From a virus: 23,569 bases of DNA. The notes under the pieces are model-generated. The model saw only the letters and a list, made by a program, of their open reading frames with translations, did no database searches and had not been told where the DNA came from. The stretch covers positions 1 to 23,569 of IMG/VR virus record IMGVR_UViG_3300046096_000162. One strand, written 5' to 3'. A program made the translations under genes and the position numbers. Shown one piece after another: positions 1 to 4,567 of this stretch (position 1 is its first letter; each line of letters opens with the position of its first letter).

Positions 1-11
1 CCTTTATATGT

Positions 12-37
12 ATTCCCTACAATTACTTGCAGGGAAT
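12..37 (-). terminator. Stem-loop downstream of the 71-202 gene
   Basis: ATTCCCT (12-18) and AGGGAAT (31-37) pair over 7 bp, and CAA/TTG extends the stem past one mismatch. It lies 33 bases after the stop of the minus-strand gene ending at 71. There is no clear T-tract on the minus strand, so it could stabilise or help process the mRNA rather than terminate. The same TTCCC/GGGAA stem recurs at 1280-1306 and 2292-2320. Confidence 0.4.
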
Positions 38-70
38 CATAGTTAAAACAGGCTTTGGGTAGAGAACTCA

Positions 71-202
71 TTACTTAGAGAACTCTTTTTTACGTTTCTC
101 TTTTTCTAAATGAAAATGAATTACATCCTCAAATGCTTCAATAGCTCTTTTGTTTTCAACTCTGTTTTGAGCCATGTTTTGTTTTAATGATTGTTTTGAC
201 AT
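71..202 (-). CDS. Small charged hypothetical protein (43 aa)
   Basis: An ATG at 202 opens a 43-residue reading frame ending in TAA at 71-73. The protein begins MSKQSLKQNM and ends in a very basic/acidic helix (EKEKRKKEFSK). A second ATG at codon 10 could also serve as start. It looks helical and soluble, with no membrane segment or motif that I recognise. It follows the 214-633 gene by 11 bases on the same strand, so it is probably co-transcribed with it. Function unknown. The case for it being real is its tight packing in the operon and its good strand context. Confidence 0.5.
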   Translation of the reverse strand: MSKQSLKQNMAQNRVENKRAIEAFEDVIHFHLEKEKRKKEFSK

Positions 203-213
203 TGTATTAGGGG

Positions 214-633
214 TTAAATTGTTGGTAATAATTTTGTGTAAAGGTTTAGAAATTGTTTACCCGCGTAATCTGAGATATTATTATTTTTATAATAAGTAAC
301 CTGACCGTAAGAAGAATAGCAGTAGTAATGCGAGACAACGAAGACCCAAACAGAACTAGATATTTTAAACATAGGATACCATTTTGCAGTAATTGCATCT
401 TTGAAATCTGGTTCAAAATTTGTCAACTTATTAATAGCTTTTGCTATTACTTGTAATTGGTCAAACGGGTGAGTTTTAATTTCAGGATCTTCTAGATATT
501 CTCTAGCATCTTCATAAGATTTAATATCTTCGTAAGATTTAAACCTTTCTTTTGAGTCAATTTCTTTAATAGAAATTTGATTGTACAAATCAGTTATCTG
601 TTGATCTGTAAGTTGAATTTGAAATGTTCTCAT
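214..633 (-). CDS. Hypothetical phage protein with a 'WYPxF ... SDYAGKQF' C-terminus (139 aa)
   Basis: Reads MRTFQIQLTD... from ATG at 633. A TTG 18 bases upstream is in frame, but it falls inside a TAAATTTG promoter box (649-656), so I prefer the ATG. The C-terminal half contains AKWYPMFKI, an aromatic W-F-YY segment, and a YKN..ISDYAGKQFLNLY tail. I associate this last pattern with uncharacterised small proteins of Bacteroidota phages and mobile elements; the role is unknown. Residues about 31-42 contain a tandem duplication, FKSYED/IKSYED, encoded by an 18-bp direct repeat. No signal peptide or membrane segment is evident. It has its own promoter, separate from the 654-863 gene upstream of it on this strand. 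Confidence 0.8.
   Translation of the reverse strand: MRTFQIQLTDQQITDLYNQISIKEIDSKERFKSYEDIKSYEDAREYLEDPEIKTHPFDQLQVIAKAINKLTNFEPDFKDAITAKWYPMFKISSSVWVFVVSHYYCYSSYGQVTYYKNNNISDYAGKQFLNLYTKLLPTI
508..543 (-). repeat. 18-bp tandem duplication, in frame
   Basis: Two adjacent 18-base units (508-525 and 526-543) differ at two positions. They encode FKSYED then IKSYED in the 214-633 protein. The unit length is a multiple of three, so the frame is kept. Confidence 0.85.
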
Positions 634-648
634 GGTTTTAAGGAGGCA

Positions 649-656
649 CAAATTTA
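649..656 (-). promoter_or_regulatory. Bacteroidota-type -7 promoter box for 214-633
   Basis: The minus strand reads TAAATTTG, a perfect match to the TAnnTTTG -7 element of Bacteroidota sigma-ABfr promoters. It ends 15 bases before the ATG at 633. The same 15-base gap occurs at 2772/2756 and 3273/3257. No strong -33 TTTG was found at the usual distance. Confidence 0.55.
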
Positions 657-863
657 ATTATTACAAATAGATTCTCTACGTAACTTAAGATCTTTTAATA
701 GACTGGAGTAATAGGTTTCTTGAGGTTGAATTGCATTGATCTTAAGATCGAATCTATTTAAAGATTGATTGAGATCGTTGAATGAATTGATTTCATTGTT
801 TGTGATCTTAAAAGCTAACCTGTTTAAGATTAGCTTTTGTTCTGTTGTTGTGAGAGTTGTCAT
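654..863 (-). CDS. Hypothetical helical protein (69 aa)
   Basis: Starts at ATG 863, overlapping by one base the TAA stop of the 863-1246 gene, which suggests translational coupling. The sequence (MTTLTTTEQK...) is rich in Asn, Leu and Lys and reads as two or three amphipathic helices ending in a basic LKLRRES segment. No conserved motif, signal or membrane segment is visible. Its end overlaps the promoter box of the next gene. Function unknown. Confidence 0.65.
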   Translation of the reverse strand: MTTLTTTEQKLILNRLAFKITNNEINSFNDLNQSLNRFDLKINAIQPQETYYSSLLKDLKLRRESICNN

Positions 864-1246
864 TAGTCTAATGCTTTGATGACTTTACAATCTATGAAAT
901 GGTTACTGTCTTCACTAAACCTATTTAAATTAGTACTGCCTCTTAGTATGTATATAGAACCCTCTGTAACCTCTACAAGAAATCTTAACTTATCAGCTAT
1001 ATCGTTACCAACTAATACAACAGGTCTTTCAGGATATTTTCTAACCTCAAATCCTTGATTGTATTTGATTGGTTTGGTTAGTGTATAAAGTCTTTCATTA
1101 AGTTCATCAAGAGAATATACATACGTAGAATTGTCAACTAATCCTATAATAGCTTTATGGAATTTACCACACACTTCCAACGTAAAGGTGTCATTTTTCA
1201 AAATATCTCCTACTTGAAGATTGTCAAATTGTTCTTGAGTTATCAT
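863..1246 (-). CDS. Hypothetical beta-rich protein (127 aa)
   Basis: Reads MITQEQFDNLQVGDILKNDT from ATG at 1246. The N-terminal 'F..LQVGDIL' followed by short strand-like stretches (TFTLEVCGKF, GLVDNSTYVYSL) suggests a small beta-barrel or SH3-like fold. A second strand-rich part (PERPVVLVGNDIADKLRFLVEV) ends the protein. I do not recognise the family. It lies between the stem-loop at 1280-1306 and the gene at 654-863, to which it is coupled by a one-base stop/start overlap. No obvious TAnnTTTG box precedes it, so it may depend on read-through from upstream. Confidence 0.75.
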   Translation of the reverse strand: MITQEQFDNLQVGDILKNDTFTLEVCGKFHKAIIGLVDNSTYVYSLDELNERLYTLTKPIKYNQGFEVRKYPERPVVLVGNDIADKLRFLVEVTEGSIYILRGSTNLNRFSEDSNHFIDCKVIKALD

Positions 1247-1279
1247 GGTTATTTATTTAAAGGGTTTGAATTTAAAATT

Positions 1280-1306
1280 ATTCCCTAGACTATTAATCTA
1301 GGGAAT
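1280..1306 (-). terminator. 10-bp perfect stem-loop 3 bases after a stop codon
   Basis: ATTCCCTAGA and TCTAGGGAAT form a perfect 10-bp stem with a 7-base loop. It starts 3 bases beyond the stop of the 1310-1639 gene. The minus strand continues into AATTTTAAATTC, a weak T-rich tail. It is probably an attenuator or terminator, or an mRNA 3' stabiliser. Confidence 0.6.
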
Positions 1307-1309
1307 TTG

Positions 1310-1639
1310 TTATCTGTCTTCACATTTACCTTCTAGGTGAACATCAAGTTGATCTTGAACATGATTGTTCCATTTATACATGTCTACATGATTAGCAGCT
1401 TCAAGCATTTGAAGTTCATTAAGTTCTTCAATAGATTGGTTCTCAATAAGATCTTCATCATAATTCTCTGATATATCCCAAGAGTTTTGAACAGGATCTT
1501 CAAGTAATACATTTTCGTACATATCTCCATGTACAGTAGTATAGTTTACTCTTGTAGAATCTCCATTTACAAAAGAGATTGAACACATAGTACATCTGTG
1601 TTTAGTTTGTACTAATTCTAATGCTTTAGATAGTTGCAT
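1310..1639 (-). CDS. Hypothetical protein with CxxC motif (109 aa)
   Basis: Reads MQLSKALELVQTKHRCTMCS from ATG at 1639. An N-terminal helix is followed by CTMC (about residues 16-19) and strand-forming segments (SISFVNGDSTRVNYTTV). The C-terminal half is strongly acidic (ENYDEDLIENQSIEELNELQ). Only one CxxC pair plus a late Cys is seen, so metal binding is possible but not shown. It follows 1642-1860 by two bases and shares the leader TTTTAACTATG with it. Function unknown. Confidence 0.7.
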   Translation of the reverse strand: MQLSKALELVQTKHRCTMCSISFVNGDSTRVNYTTVHGDMYENVLLEDPVQNSWDISENYDEDLIENQSIEELNELQMLEAANHVDMYKWNNHVQDQLDVHLEGKCEDR

Positions 1640-1641
1640 AG

Positions 1642-1860
1642 TTAAAATTGTTTACGGTTTAATAATTGATTGAATTCTAATTCAGTGATAAATGTGTACC
1701 CAAATCCAAGTAATCTATTTATTGTAGATTCTTGGGTAAATTTTCTTGAATGATAAAGTGTAGTGTTTTTAGCTCTGTAGTTATGGTACACTCTATGTGC
1801 ACCATTAGTTTGAATAATAACTACACAGTTTTGATGTTTATTCTGCATGTATTTTTGCAT
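1642..1860 (-). CDS. Small basic hypothetical protein (72 aa)
   Basis: Starts at ATG 1860 (MQKYMQNKHQNCVVIIQTNG); Met5 is an alternative start. It is basic, with a short beta hairpin-like stretch (NCVVIIQTNGAHRVYHNYRA) and a helical C-terminus (ITELEFNQLLNRKQF). No motif is recognised. The gene abuts 1310-1639 (two-base gap), so they form a pair. The ATG follows TTTTAACT, the same leader as the next gene. Confidence 0.65.
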   Translation of the reverse strand: MQKYMQNKHQNCVVIIQTNGAHRVYHNYRAKNTTLYHSRKFTQESTINRLLGFGYTFITELEFNQLLNRKQF

Positions 1861-1923
1861 AGTTAAAAGGATTTGAGTTAAATGAGTCTGTCATCATCAG
1901 TATCAAGGGACTAATCTTGATAG

Positions 1924-1946
1924 ACTCTCCTTATTTAAGGGAGAGT
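1924..1946 (-). terminator. Stem-loop 5 bases after the stop of 1952-2119
   Basis: ACTCTCC (1924-1930) pairs with GGAGAGT (1940-1946), and the TT/AA flanks extend the stem past one bulged base. There is no T-tract on the minus strand. It fits the local pattern of stop-proximal stem-loops. Confidence 0.45.
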
Positions 1947-1951
1947 TTCGA

Positions 1952-2119
1952 CTAAATAAGTTTATCAAGGTGAAGTTGTACTGCACAGATAATAGTAGCT
2001 ATAAATCCTAATAACATTGGATAAAGAGCTATTGATTTAGATGGTCTGTGTAATAGATCTAAGCAAAGGATTGCTTCGAAAGTTATAAGACAGATAAAAT
2101 AGATTTTTAATGAGGTCAT
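1952..2119 (-). CDS. Two-helix membrane peptide (55 aa)
   Basis: A 55-residue frame reads from ATG 2119 (MTSLKIYFICLITFEAILCL) to TAG at 1952-1954. Two hydrophobic stretches, about residues 5-22 and 31-48, are separated by a short polar loop (DLLHRPSKS), giving a helical hairpin. It ends in a charged tail (HLDKLI). The size and topology resemble small phage membrane proteins such as holin-like or superinfection-exclusion peptides, but nothing here decides between them. It lies between the tRNA-like element and a stop-proximal stem-loop. Confidence 0.55.
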   Translation of the reverse strand: MTSLKIYFICLITFEAILCLDLLHRPSKSIALYPMLLGFIATIICAVQLHLDKLI

Positions 2120-2148
2120 GTGTATGTTGTTTAAAAGGTTGAGTGAAG

Positions 2149-2209
2149 TACCAATAATTAGAATCGAACTAATCCTGCTATTATTTTACAGTCTCACCTG
2201 AATATTGGT
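2149..2209 (-). tRNA. tRNA-like element, shortened (61 nt)
   Basis: On the minus strand, ACCAATA (2209-2203) pairs with TATTGGT (2156-2150) as a 7-bp acceptor-like stem, extendable to 8 bp, followed by a discriminator-like A. A perfect 5-bp T-arm, ATTAG-TTCGATT-CTAAT, carries a consensus T-loop (TTCRA). A D-like CAG/CTG stem with GG in its loop is present. Only 29 bases separate the acceptor and T-arm, against about 41 in a normal tRNA, and no proper 7-base anticodon loop with a 5-bp stem forms. CTGTAAA resembles a Tyr (GTA) loop, but its flanks do not pair. CCA is not encoded. It is either a degenerate tRNA or a tRNA mimic. Confidence 0.45.
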
Positions 2210-2235
2210 ATGTTGTGTATGCTGGGAATAAAAGG

Positions 2236-2275
2236 AAAGAGTCAATCTACATGGTTAGATGTAAACTGACTCTTT
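2236..2275 (-). terminator. Candidate intrinsic terminator after the 2325-2756 gene
   Basis: AAAGAGTCA (2236-2244) and TGACTCTTT (2267-2275) form a perfect 9-bp stem. An inner TACAT/ATGTA helix is possible. The minus strand then reads CCTTTTATT, a moderate T-tract. It is the second of two stem-loops following the 2325 stop and precedes the tRNA-like element. Confidence 0.6.
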
Positions 2276-2291
2276 TAGGAACAATTAATAG

Positions 2292-2320
2292 ATTGGAATT
2301 CCCGTTTTGGGAACTCCAAT
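2292..2320 (-). terminator. Strong stem-loop 4 bases after a stop codon
   Basis: ATTGGA-A-TTCCC pairs with GGGAA-C-TCCAAT (one mismatch) around a 5-base loop. It begins 4 bases after the stop of the 2325-2756 gene. There is no strong T-tract directly after it, so it may protect the mRNA 3' end while 2236-2275 terminates. Confidence 0.55.
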
Positions 2321-2324
2321 GATA

Positions 2325-2756
2325 TTAGAATTGACCTGGGATTCCTTCTGGTTGCAGACCCTTAACCATCTTATTATCAGACAGTTCCTCATCAAAATCA
2401 AATGATACTTTTCTTGATTTTGAAGCTTTCAACTCACTAAGAGCAACTACGAATAAACCCGTAATATCATTCTTAGTAGTGATCTCAGCTACCTGAATCT
2501 TAACAAACTCTCCTTTGGTAGGAATGTAGTCTGTTAACCTAAGATTCGCAGTTACACATTGGTTTACAGCTTCCTGAGTATCTCCGTTACGAAGATGTTC
2601 CTTGGCTAATTCAATGTGATAGTTGGTCATTGCCTTTAGGTTGACAATCATTTTATCTCCATAAGGAGAAACAGACGTTACTTGAACTTCATAAGCTCCT
2701 TCAGTAGATATGAAAGACCTTGACTTGATGATGTTGATTGCTGATGACTTTTCCAT
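2325..2756 (-). CDS. Candidate OB-fold / ssDNA-binding-like protein (143 aa)
   Basis: Reads MEKSSAINIIKSRSFISTEG from ATG at 2756. Strand-like segments at about residues 21-30 (AYEVQVTSVS), 35-43 (KMIVNLKAM), 83-94 (EFVKIQVAEITT) and 100-109 (GLFVVALSEL) enclose a helical insertion (HIELAKEHLRNGDTQEAV). This spacing fits an OB fold. The C-terminus is acidic then Gly/Pro-rich (FDFDEEL ... EGIPGQF), loosely like the acidic-aromatic tip of SSB proteins but without the classic DDDIPF. Crassvirales encode SSBs in their replication arm, and this gene lies beside the RepL-like initiator and a structured region. It has its own promoter box and operator-like palindrome. The SSB reading is inference; another beta-barrel protein is possible. 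Confidence 0.4.
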   Translation of the reverse strand: MEKSSAINIIKSRSFISTEGAYEVQVTSVSPYGDKMIVNLKAMTNYHIELAKEHLRNGDTQEAVNQCVTANLRLTDYIPTKGEFVKIQVAEITTKNDITGLFVVALSELKASKSRKVSFDFDEELSDNKMVKGLQPEGIPGQF

Positions 2757-2771
2757 GATGTTTTAAATTTT

Positions 2772-2779
2772 CAAGATTA
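2772..2779 (-). promoter_or_regulatory. -7 promoter box for 2325-2756
   Basis: The minus strand reads TAATCTTG, one mismatch from TAnnTTTG. It ends 15 bases before the ATG at 2756. Confidence 0.45.
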
Positions 2780-2783
2780 AATT

Positions 2784-2800
2784 ATCTATGTCCGATAGAT
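2784..2800. promoter_or_regulatory. Operator-like palindrome beside the 2772-2779 box
   Basis: ATCTAT-GTCCG-ATAGAT is a perfect 6-bp inverted repeat with a 5-base spacer. It sits 4 bases upstream of the -7 box, between -10 and -33, where a repressor would block the promoter. Confidence 0.4.
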
Positions 2801-2960
2801 TTACGGTACGAGGTACATCCTCGCTAAAATTGAGCCACGGTTATGGTAGGGGGTGGTTACTCAAACACAACACACCCATAAAAATGGTTAGGGTCACTTT
2901 ATGTACACATAGTTTTATAACCCCTATACTTTCTCAAATTATACACATACACAAAAATAT
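2801..2960. other. Structured, non-coding stretch with G-rich hairpins
   Basis: No convincing gene. CGAGG-TACAT-CCTCG (2809-2823) is a perfect GC-rich hairpin. TTGAG-CCAC ... GTGG-TTA-CTCAA (2830-2864) forms a second one. Its loop side carries clustered G-runs (GGTTATGGTAGGGGGTGG, 2839-2856) that could form a two-tier G-quadruplex. From 2865 on the sequence is AT-rich with CACA repeats. A plus-strand 62-codon frame (2788-2976) crosses all of this and looks like chance. It could be a regulatory leader or a single-strand initiation site; neither is shown. Confidence 0.4.
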
Positions 2961-2991
2961 ACCCCATCCTTTTTAAGTAACTAGGAGGGGT
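2961..2991 (-). terminator. Intrinsic terminator after the 3000-3257 gene
   Basis: On the minus strand ACCCC-TCCT (2991-2983) pairs with AGGA-T-GGGGT (2970-2961), 9 bp with one bulge. It is followed by ATATTTTTGTG, a good T-tract. It starts 8 bases after the stop at 3000. Confidence 0.65.
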
Positions 2992-2999
2992 GGGGGTCT

Positions 3000-3257
3000 T
3001 TAATCTAAAGTAGAGGTAGGGGCTTCAAATCCTCTAAATAGTTTCTTCATACCACATTTCTCAACTAGGTCTTTACCCATCTCAGGATAGTCTAGTTCCA
3101 TATCATGTATTTTACTTAACTGTACTTCTTGTTCAGGAGTAAGTACCTTCTTTGCATTGTATTGGTGTAGTAACTTATTAATCTTCTCATCTCTTTCTTT
3201 GAAGTAGGTTTCTTTGTCTACTTGTTTTACTTCTTCTACGTTTTTAAAATTGAGCAT
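3000..3257 (-). CDS. Charged hypothetical protein (85 aa)
   Basis: Reads MLNFKNVEEVKQVDKETYFK from ATG at 3257. It is highly charged and predicted mostly helical (YFKERDEKINKLLHQYNAKK, TPEQEVQLSKIHDMELDY). A late CGMKKLFRGF segment precedes a short tail. No DNA-binding motif is clear, but being the first gene of the left arm, opposite the RepL-like gene, suggests an early or regulatory role. It has its own promoter box at 3273-3280 and terminator at 2961-2991, so it is probably monocistronic. Confidence 0.7.
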   Translation of the reverse strand: MLNFKNVEEVKQVDKETYFKERDEKINKLLHQYNAKKVLTPEQEVQLSKIHDMELDYPEMGKDLVEKCGMKKLFRGFEAPTSTLD

Positions 3258-3272
3258 ATTCTAAGATTTATA

Positions 3273-3280
3273 TAAAGATA
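3273..3280 (-). promoter_or_regulatory. -7 promoter box for 3000-3257
   Basis: The minus strand reads TATCTTTA, one mismatch from TAnnTTTG. It ends 15 bases before the ATG at 3257. It is the leftward half of the divergent control region. Confidence 0.5.
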
Positions 3281-3299
3281 CTAAATTAACTCCTTCTAG

Positions 3300-3318
3300 G
3301 TGGGGCCCCAATCCCCAC
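3300..3318. repeat. G/C-rich inverted repeat in the divergent region
   Basis: GTGGGG (3300-3305) and CCCCAC (3313-3318) are a perfect 6-bp inverted repeat around CCCCAAT. It also contains GGGGCCCC. Such C/G runs are rare in this AT-rich DNA. The role is unknown. Confidence 0.5.
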
Positions 3319-3370
3319 ATTATTTTAATTCTTTCTATTACATATATGAGATCCAAAGTTTAAGTACTGA

Positions 3371-3379
3371 TTATCAACA
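3371..3379. promoter_or_regulatory. DnaA-box-like 9-mer
   Basis: TTATCAACA differs from the DnaA box TTATCCACA at one base. A single copy in AT-rich DNA can occur by chance. It counts only as part of the candidate origin with the repeats at 3401-3442 and the RepL-like gene. Confidence 0.3.
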
Positions 3380-3400
3380 CTTTAATACTTTCTCAAAATC

Positions 3401-3442
3401 AACTTATTTATAACGTGAGATAACTTATTGATAACGTGAGAT
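3401..3442 (+). repeat. Two 21-bp direct repeats (iteron-like) upstream of the RepL-like gene
   Basis: Units 3401-3421 and 3422-3442 are head-to-tail and differ at one base. Each carries the core ATAACGTGAGAT. The 21-bp period equals two helical turns, so bound proteins would line up on one face. The second unit also forms AACGT-GAGAT-ACGTT (3433-3447). They could be an iteron origin or an operator for autoregulation of the RepL-like gene. Confidence 0.75.
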
Positions 3443-3450
3443 ACGTTTTT

Positions 3451-3464
3451 ACATTTTAAAATGT
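3451..3464. promoter_or_regulatory. Perfect 14-bp palindrome
   Basis: ACATTTTAAAATGT is perfectly self-complementary. It is flanked by T-rich DNA and lies 47 bases before the RepL-like ATG. A near copy occurs in the promoter after the capsid gene (16504-16519), which suggests a shared regulator site. Confidence 0.5.
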
Positions 3465-3484
3465 AGAATATCCGGAAATCTGTG

Positions 3485-3501
3485 TATATTTACATTGTAA
3501 A
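3485..3501 (+). promoter_or_regulatory. -7-like box overlapping a palindrome before the RepL-like gene
   Basis: TATATTTA (3485-3492) is one mismatch from TAnnTTTG and lies 19 bases before the ATG at 3512. It overlaps TTTACA-T-TGTAAA (3489-3501), a perfect odd palindrome. This arrangement suits repression at the start of the rightward transcript. Confidence 0.4.
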
Positions 3502-3511
3502 AGAGAGTAAA

Positions 3512-3997
3512 ATGTCTGTTAAAAAGTTTAATCACATTAAAAAGGTATTTGATCCTAACACTGGGGAAACTATTGTAGTAGAGAAACAATTTACTGTTGG
3601 TACTAAAGACACTGAACATTTCTATTGTACTTATATAAACTCAATAGGAAGGCTTTATGGACTTAAGAGTCTTTCCGACTTTAAGGTTATTATTGAGTTT
3701 TGTGTTAGAGCTGAGTTTAACACAGGGATTATAGATATATCTATAAAAAAAAGAAAAGAACTCTGTGATAAACTTGAAATAAGTTCTCAGAGTCTGTCTA
3801 ATTCTATAGCAAGACTTAAGGAGTTAAGACTTTTAGCTGGGGAGAAAGGAACTTATCAAATTAACCCTGAGATATTTTGGAAAGGGGATGCTAATGAAAG
3901 ACTTCGTTTACTTAAGACCAATGATTTTAAAATAACATTTTCAATTATACCAAAAAAAGATATGGTTGATGTAACAGAAGAAGAACATGATGTATAA
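3512..3997 (+). CDS. repL: RepL-like winged-helix replication initiator (161 aa)
   Basis: Reads MSVKKFNHIKKVFDPNTGET from ATG 3512. An in-frame GTG at 3482 is rejected because it lies inside the promoter and palindrome. The middle and C-terminal parts look like the winged helix of the RepL plasmid initiator family: a helical segment (KKRKELCDKL), a recognition-helix pair (EISSQSLSNSIARLKELRLL), then the wing and end YQINPEIFWKGD. Members of this family start plasmid replication by binding origin DNA, and crAss-like phages are known to carry repL genes. Two 21-bp repeats directly upstream fit a binding site. It overlaps the next gene by 11 bases. A purely regulatory role cannot be excluded. 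Confidence 0.65.
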   Translation: MSVKKFNHIKKVFDPNTGETIVVEKQFTVGTKDTEHFYCTYINSIGRLYGLKSLSDFKVIIEFCVRAEFNTGIIDISIKKRKELCDKLEISSQSLSNSIARLKELRLLAGEKGTYQINPEIFWKGDANERLRLLKTNDFKITFSIIPKKDMVDVTEEEHDV

Positions 3998-4418
3998 TTA
4001 CTTAAAAGGGTGTACTTCGGTCCATGATGTGAACACACGTACTCTTCAAACCAAAGAGAAGTTGTTTAAACTAGAACAGGAACCTTATTCAGAAGAGTAT
4101 CAAAATTTACTTAAAGAACATTGGTATGCTGTTGTACACGAGTTTAATTTTCCTTTAGGAGGAGAACTTTATAAAATTACATACCCTAGTAATATTGTAG
4201 TAAATGCAGGTGCTACAAGAGTTAACCTAATTAACATGTTATTCTCTAAAATAAAAGAGAGTAAGTCTAAGGAAAGTGCTTTATATTTTAAATATTTAGA
4301 GTCTATTAAAGAGGTTAGTCTTAAGCCTAAAAAAGAAGATCTTGAGTTAATTGCAAAATTATGTGGGTACAGTAAGGGTTGGGTGCATTACAAAGAGTTA
4401 GAATTAAAACTTAAATAA
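3987..4418 (+). CDS. Hypothetical protein with a 'GYSKGWVHYKE' C-terminal helical motif (143 aa)
   Basis: Starts MMYNYLKGCTSVHDVNTRTL, overlapping the RepL-like gene by 11 bases, so translation is probably coupled. The middle contains NFPLGGELYKITYPSNIVVN. The C-terminus, LIAKLCGYSKGWVHYKELEL, resembles the 'GYKPGWA.yK' helical tail seen in some helicase and endonuclease-associated proteins. Here it stands on a small protein with no helicase motifs. Its place directly after the RepL-like gene suggests a replication or early function; this is only context. Confidence 0.7.
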   Translation: MMYNYLKGCTSVHDVNTRTLQTKEKLFKLEQEPYSEEYQNLLKEHWYAVVHEFNFPLGGELYKITYPSNIVVNAGATRVNLINMLFSKIKESKSKESALYFKYLESIKEVSLKPKKEDLELIAKLCGYSKGWVHYKELELKLK

Positions 4419-4419
4419 C

Positions 4420-4566
4420 ATGATGCTTACAGAAGAAGAGAAAGAGGTAATAACGAAGATTGTACAAACTGCTGGTAAAAGGAAGGGGTGTAAGTACACA
4501 AAGTATAGACTTGAAATTCACTGTGCGGAATCTAAAGAAGATTTGAAACTACTTAAATACAAATAA
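4420..4566 (+). CDS. Small basic protein (48 aa)
   Basis: ATG 4420 (or the adjacent ATG 4423) to TAA 4564-4566. The protein starts MMLTEEEKEVITKIVQTAGK, has a Lys/Arg/Tyr-rich middle (RKGCKYTKYRLEIHC), and ends LKLLKYK. It starts one base after the upstream stop and ends one base before the next ATG, both through the string TAACATG. No family recognised. Confidence 0.55.
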   Translation: MMLTEEEKEVITKIVQTAGKRKGCKYTKYRLEIHCAESKEDLKLLKYK

Positions 4567-4567
4567 C

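Noticed and set aside
876-1058. Plus-strand 60-codon frame
   Set aside because: Antisense shadow wholly inside the better-supported 863-1246 gene.
2157-2209. Functional tRNA-Tyr (GTA) from the CTGTAAA string
   Set aside because: The bases flanking this loop (TGAGA and ATAAT) do not pair, and the element is about 12 bases too short, so I call it only tRNA-like.
2788-2976. Plus-strand 62-codon frame
   Set aside because: It crosses hairpins, G-runs and a minus-strand terminator, runs against the strand of this arm, and has no protein-like pattern.
3482-3511. GTG start giving a 171-aa RepL-like protein
   Set aside because: The extra codons cover a -7-like box and a perfect palindrome; ATG 3512 fits better.
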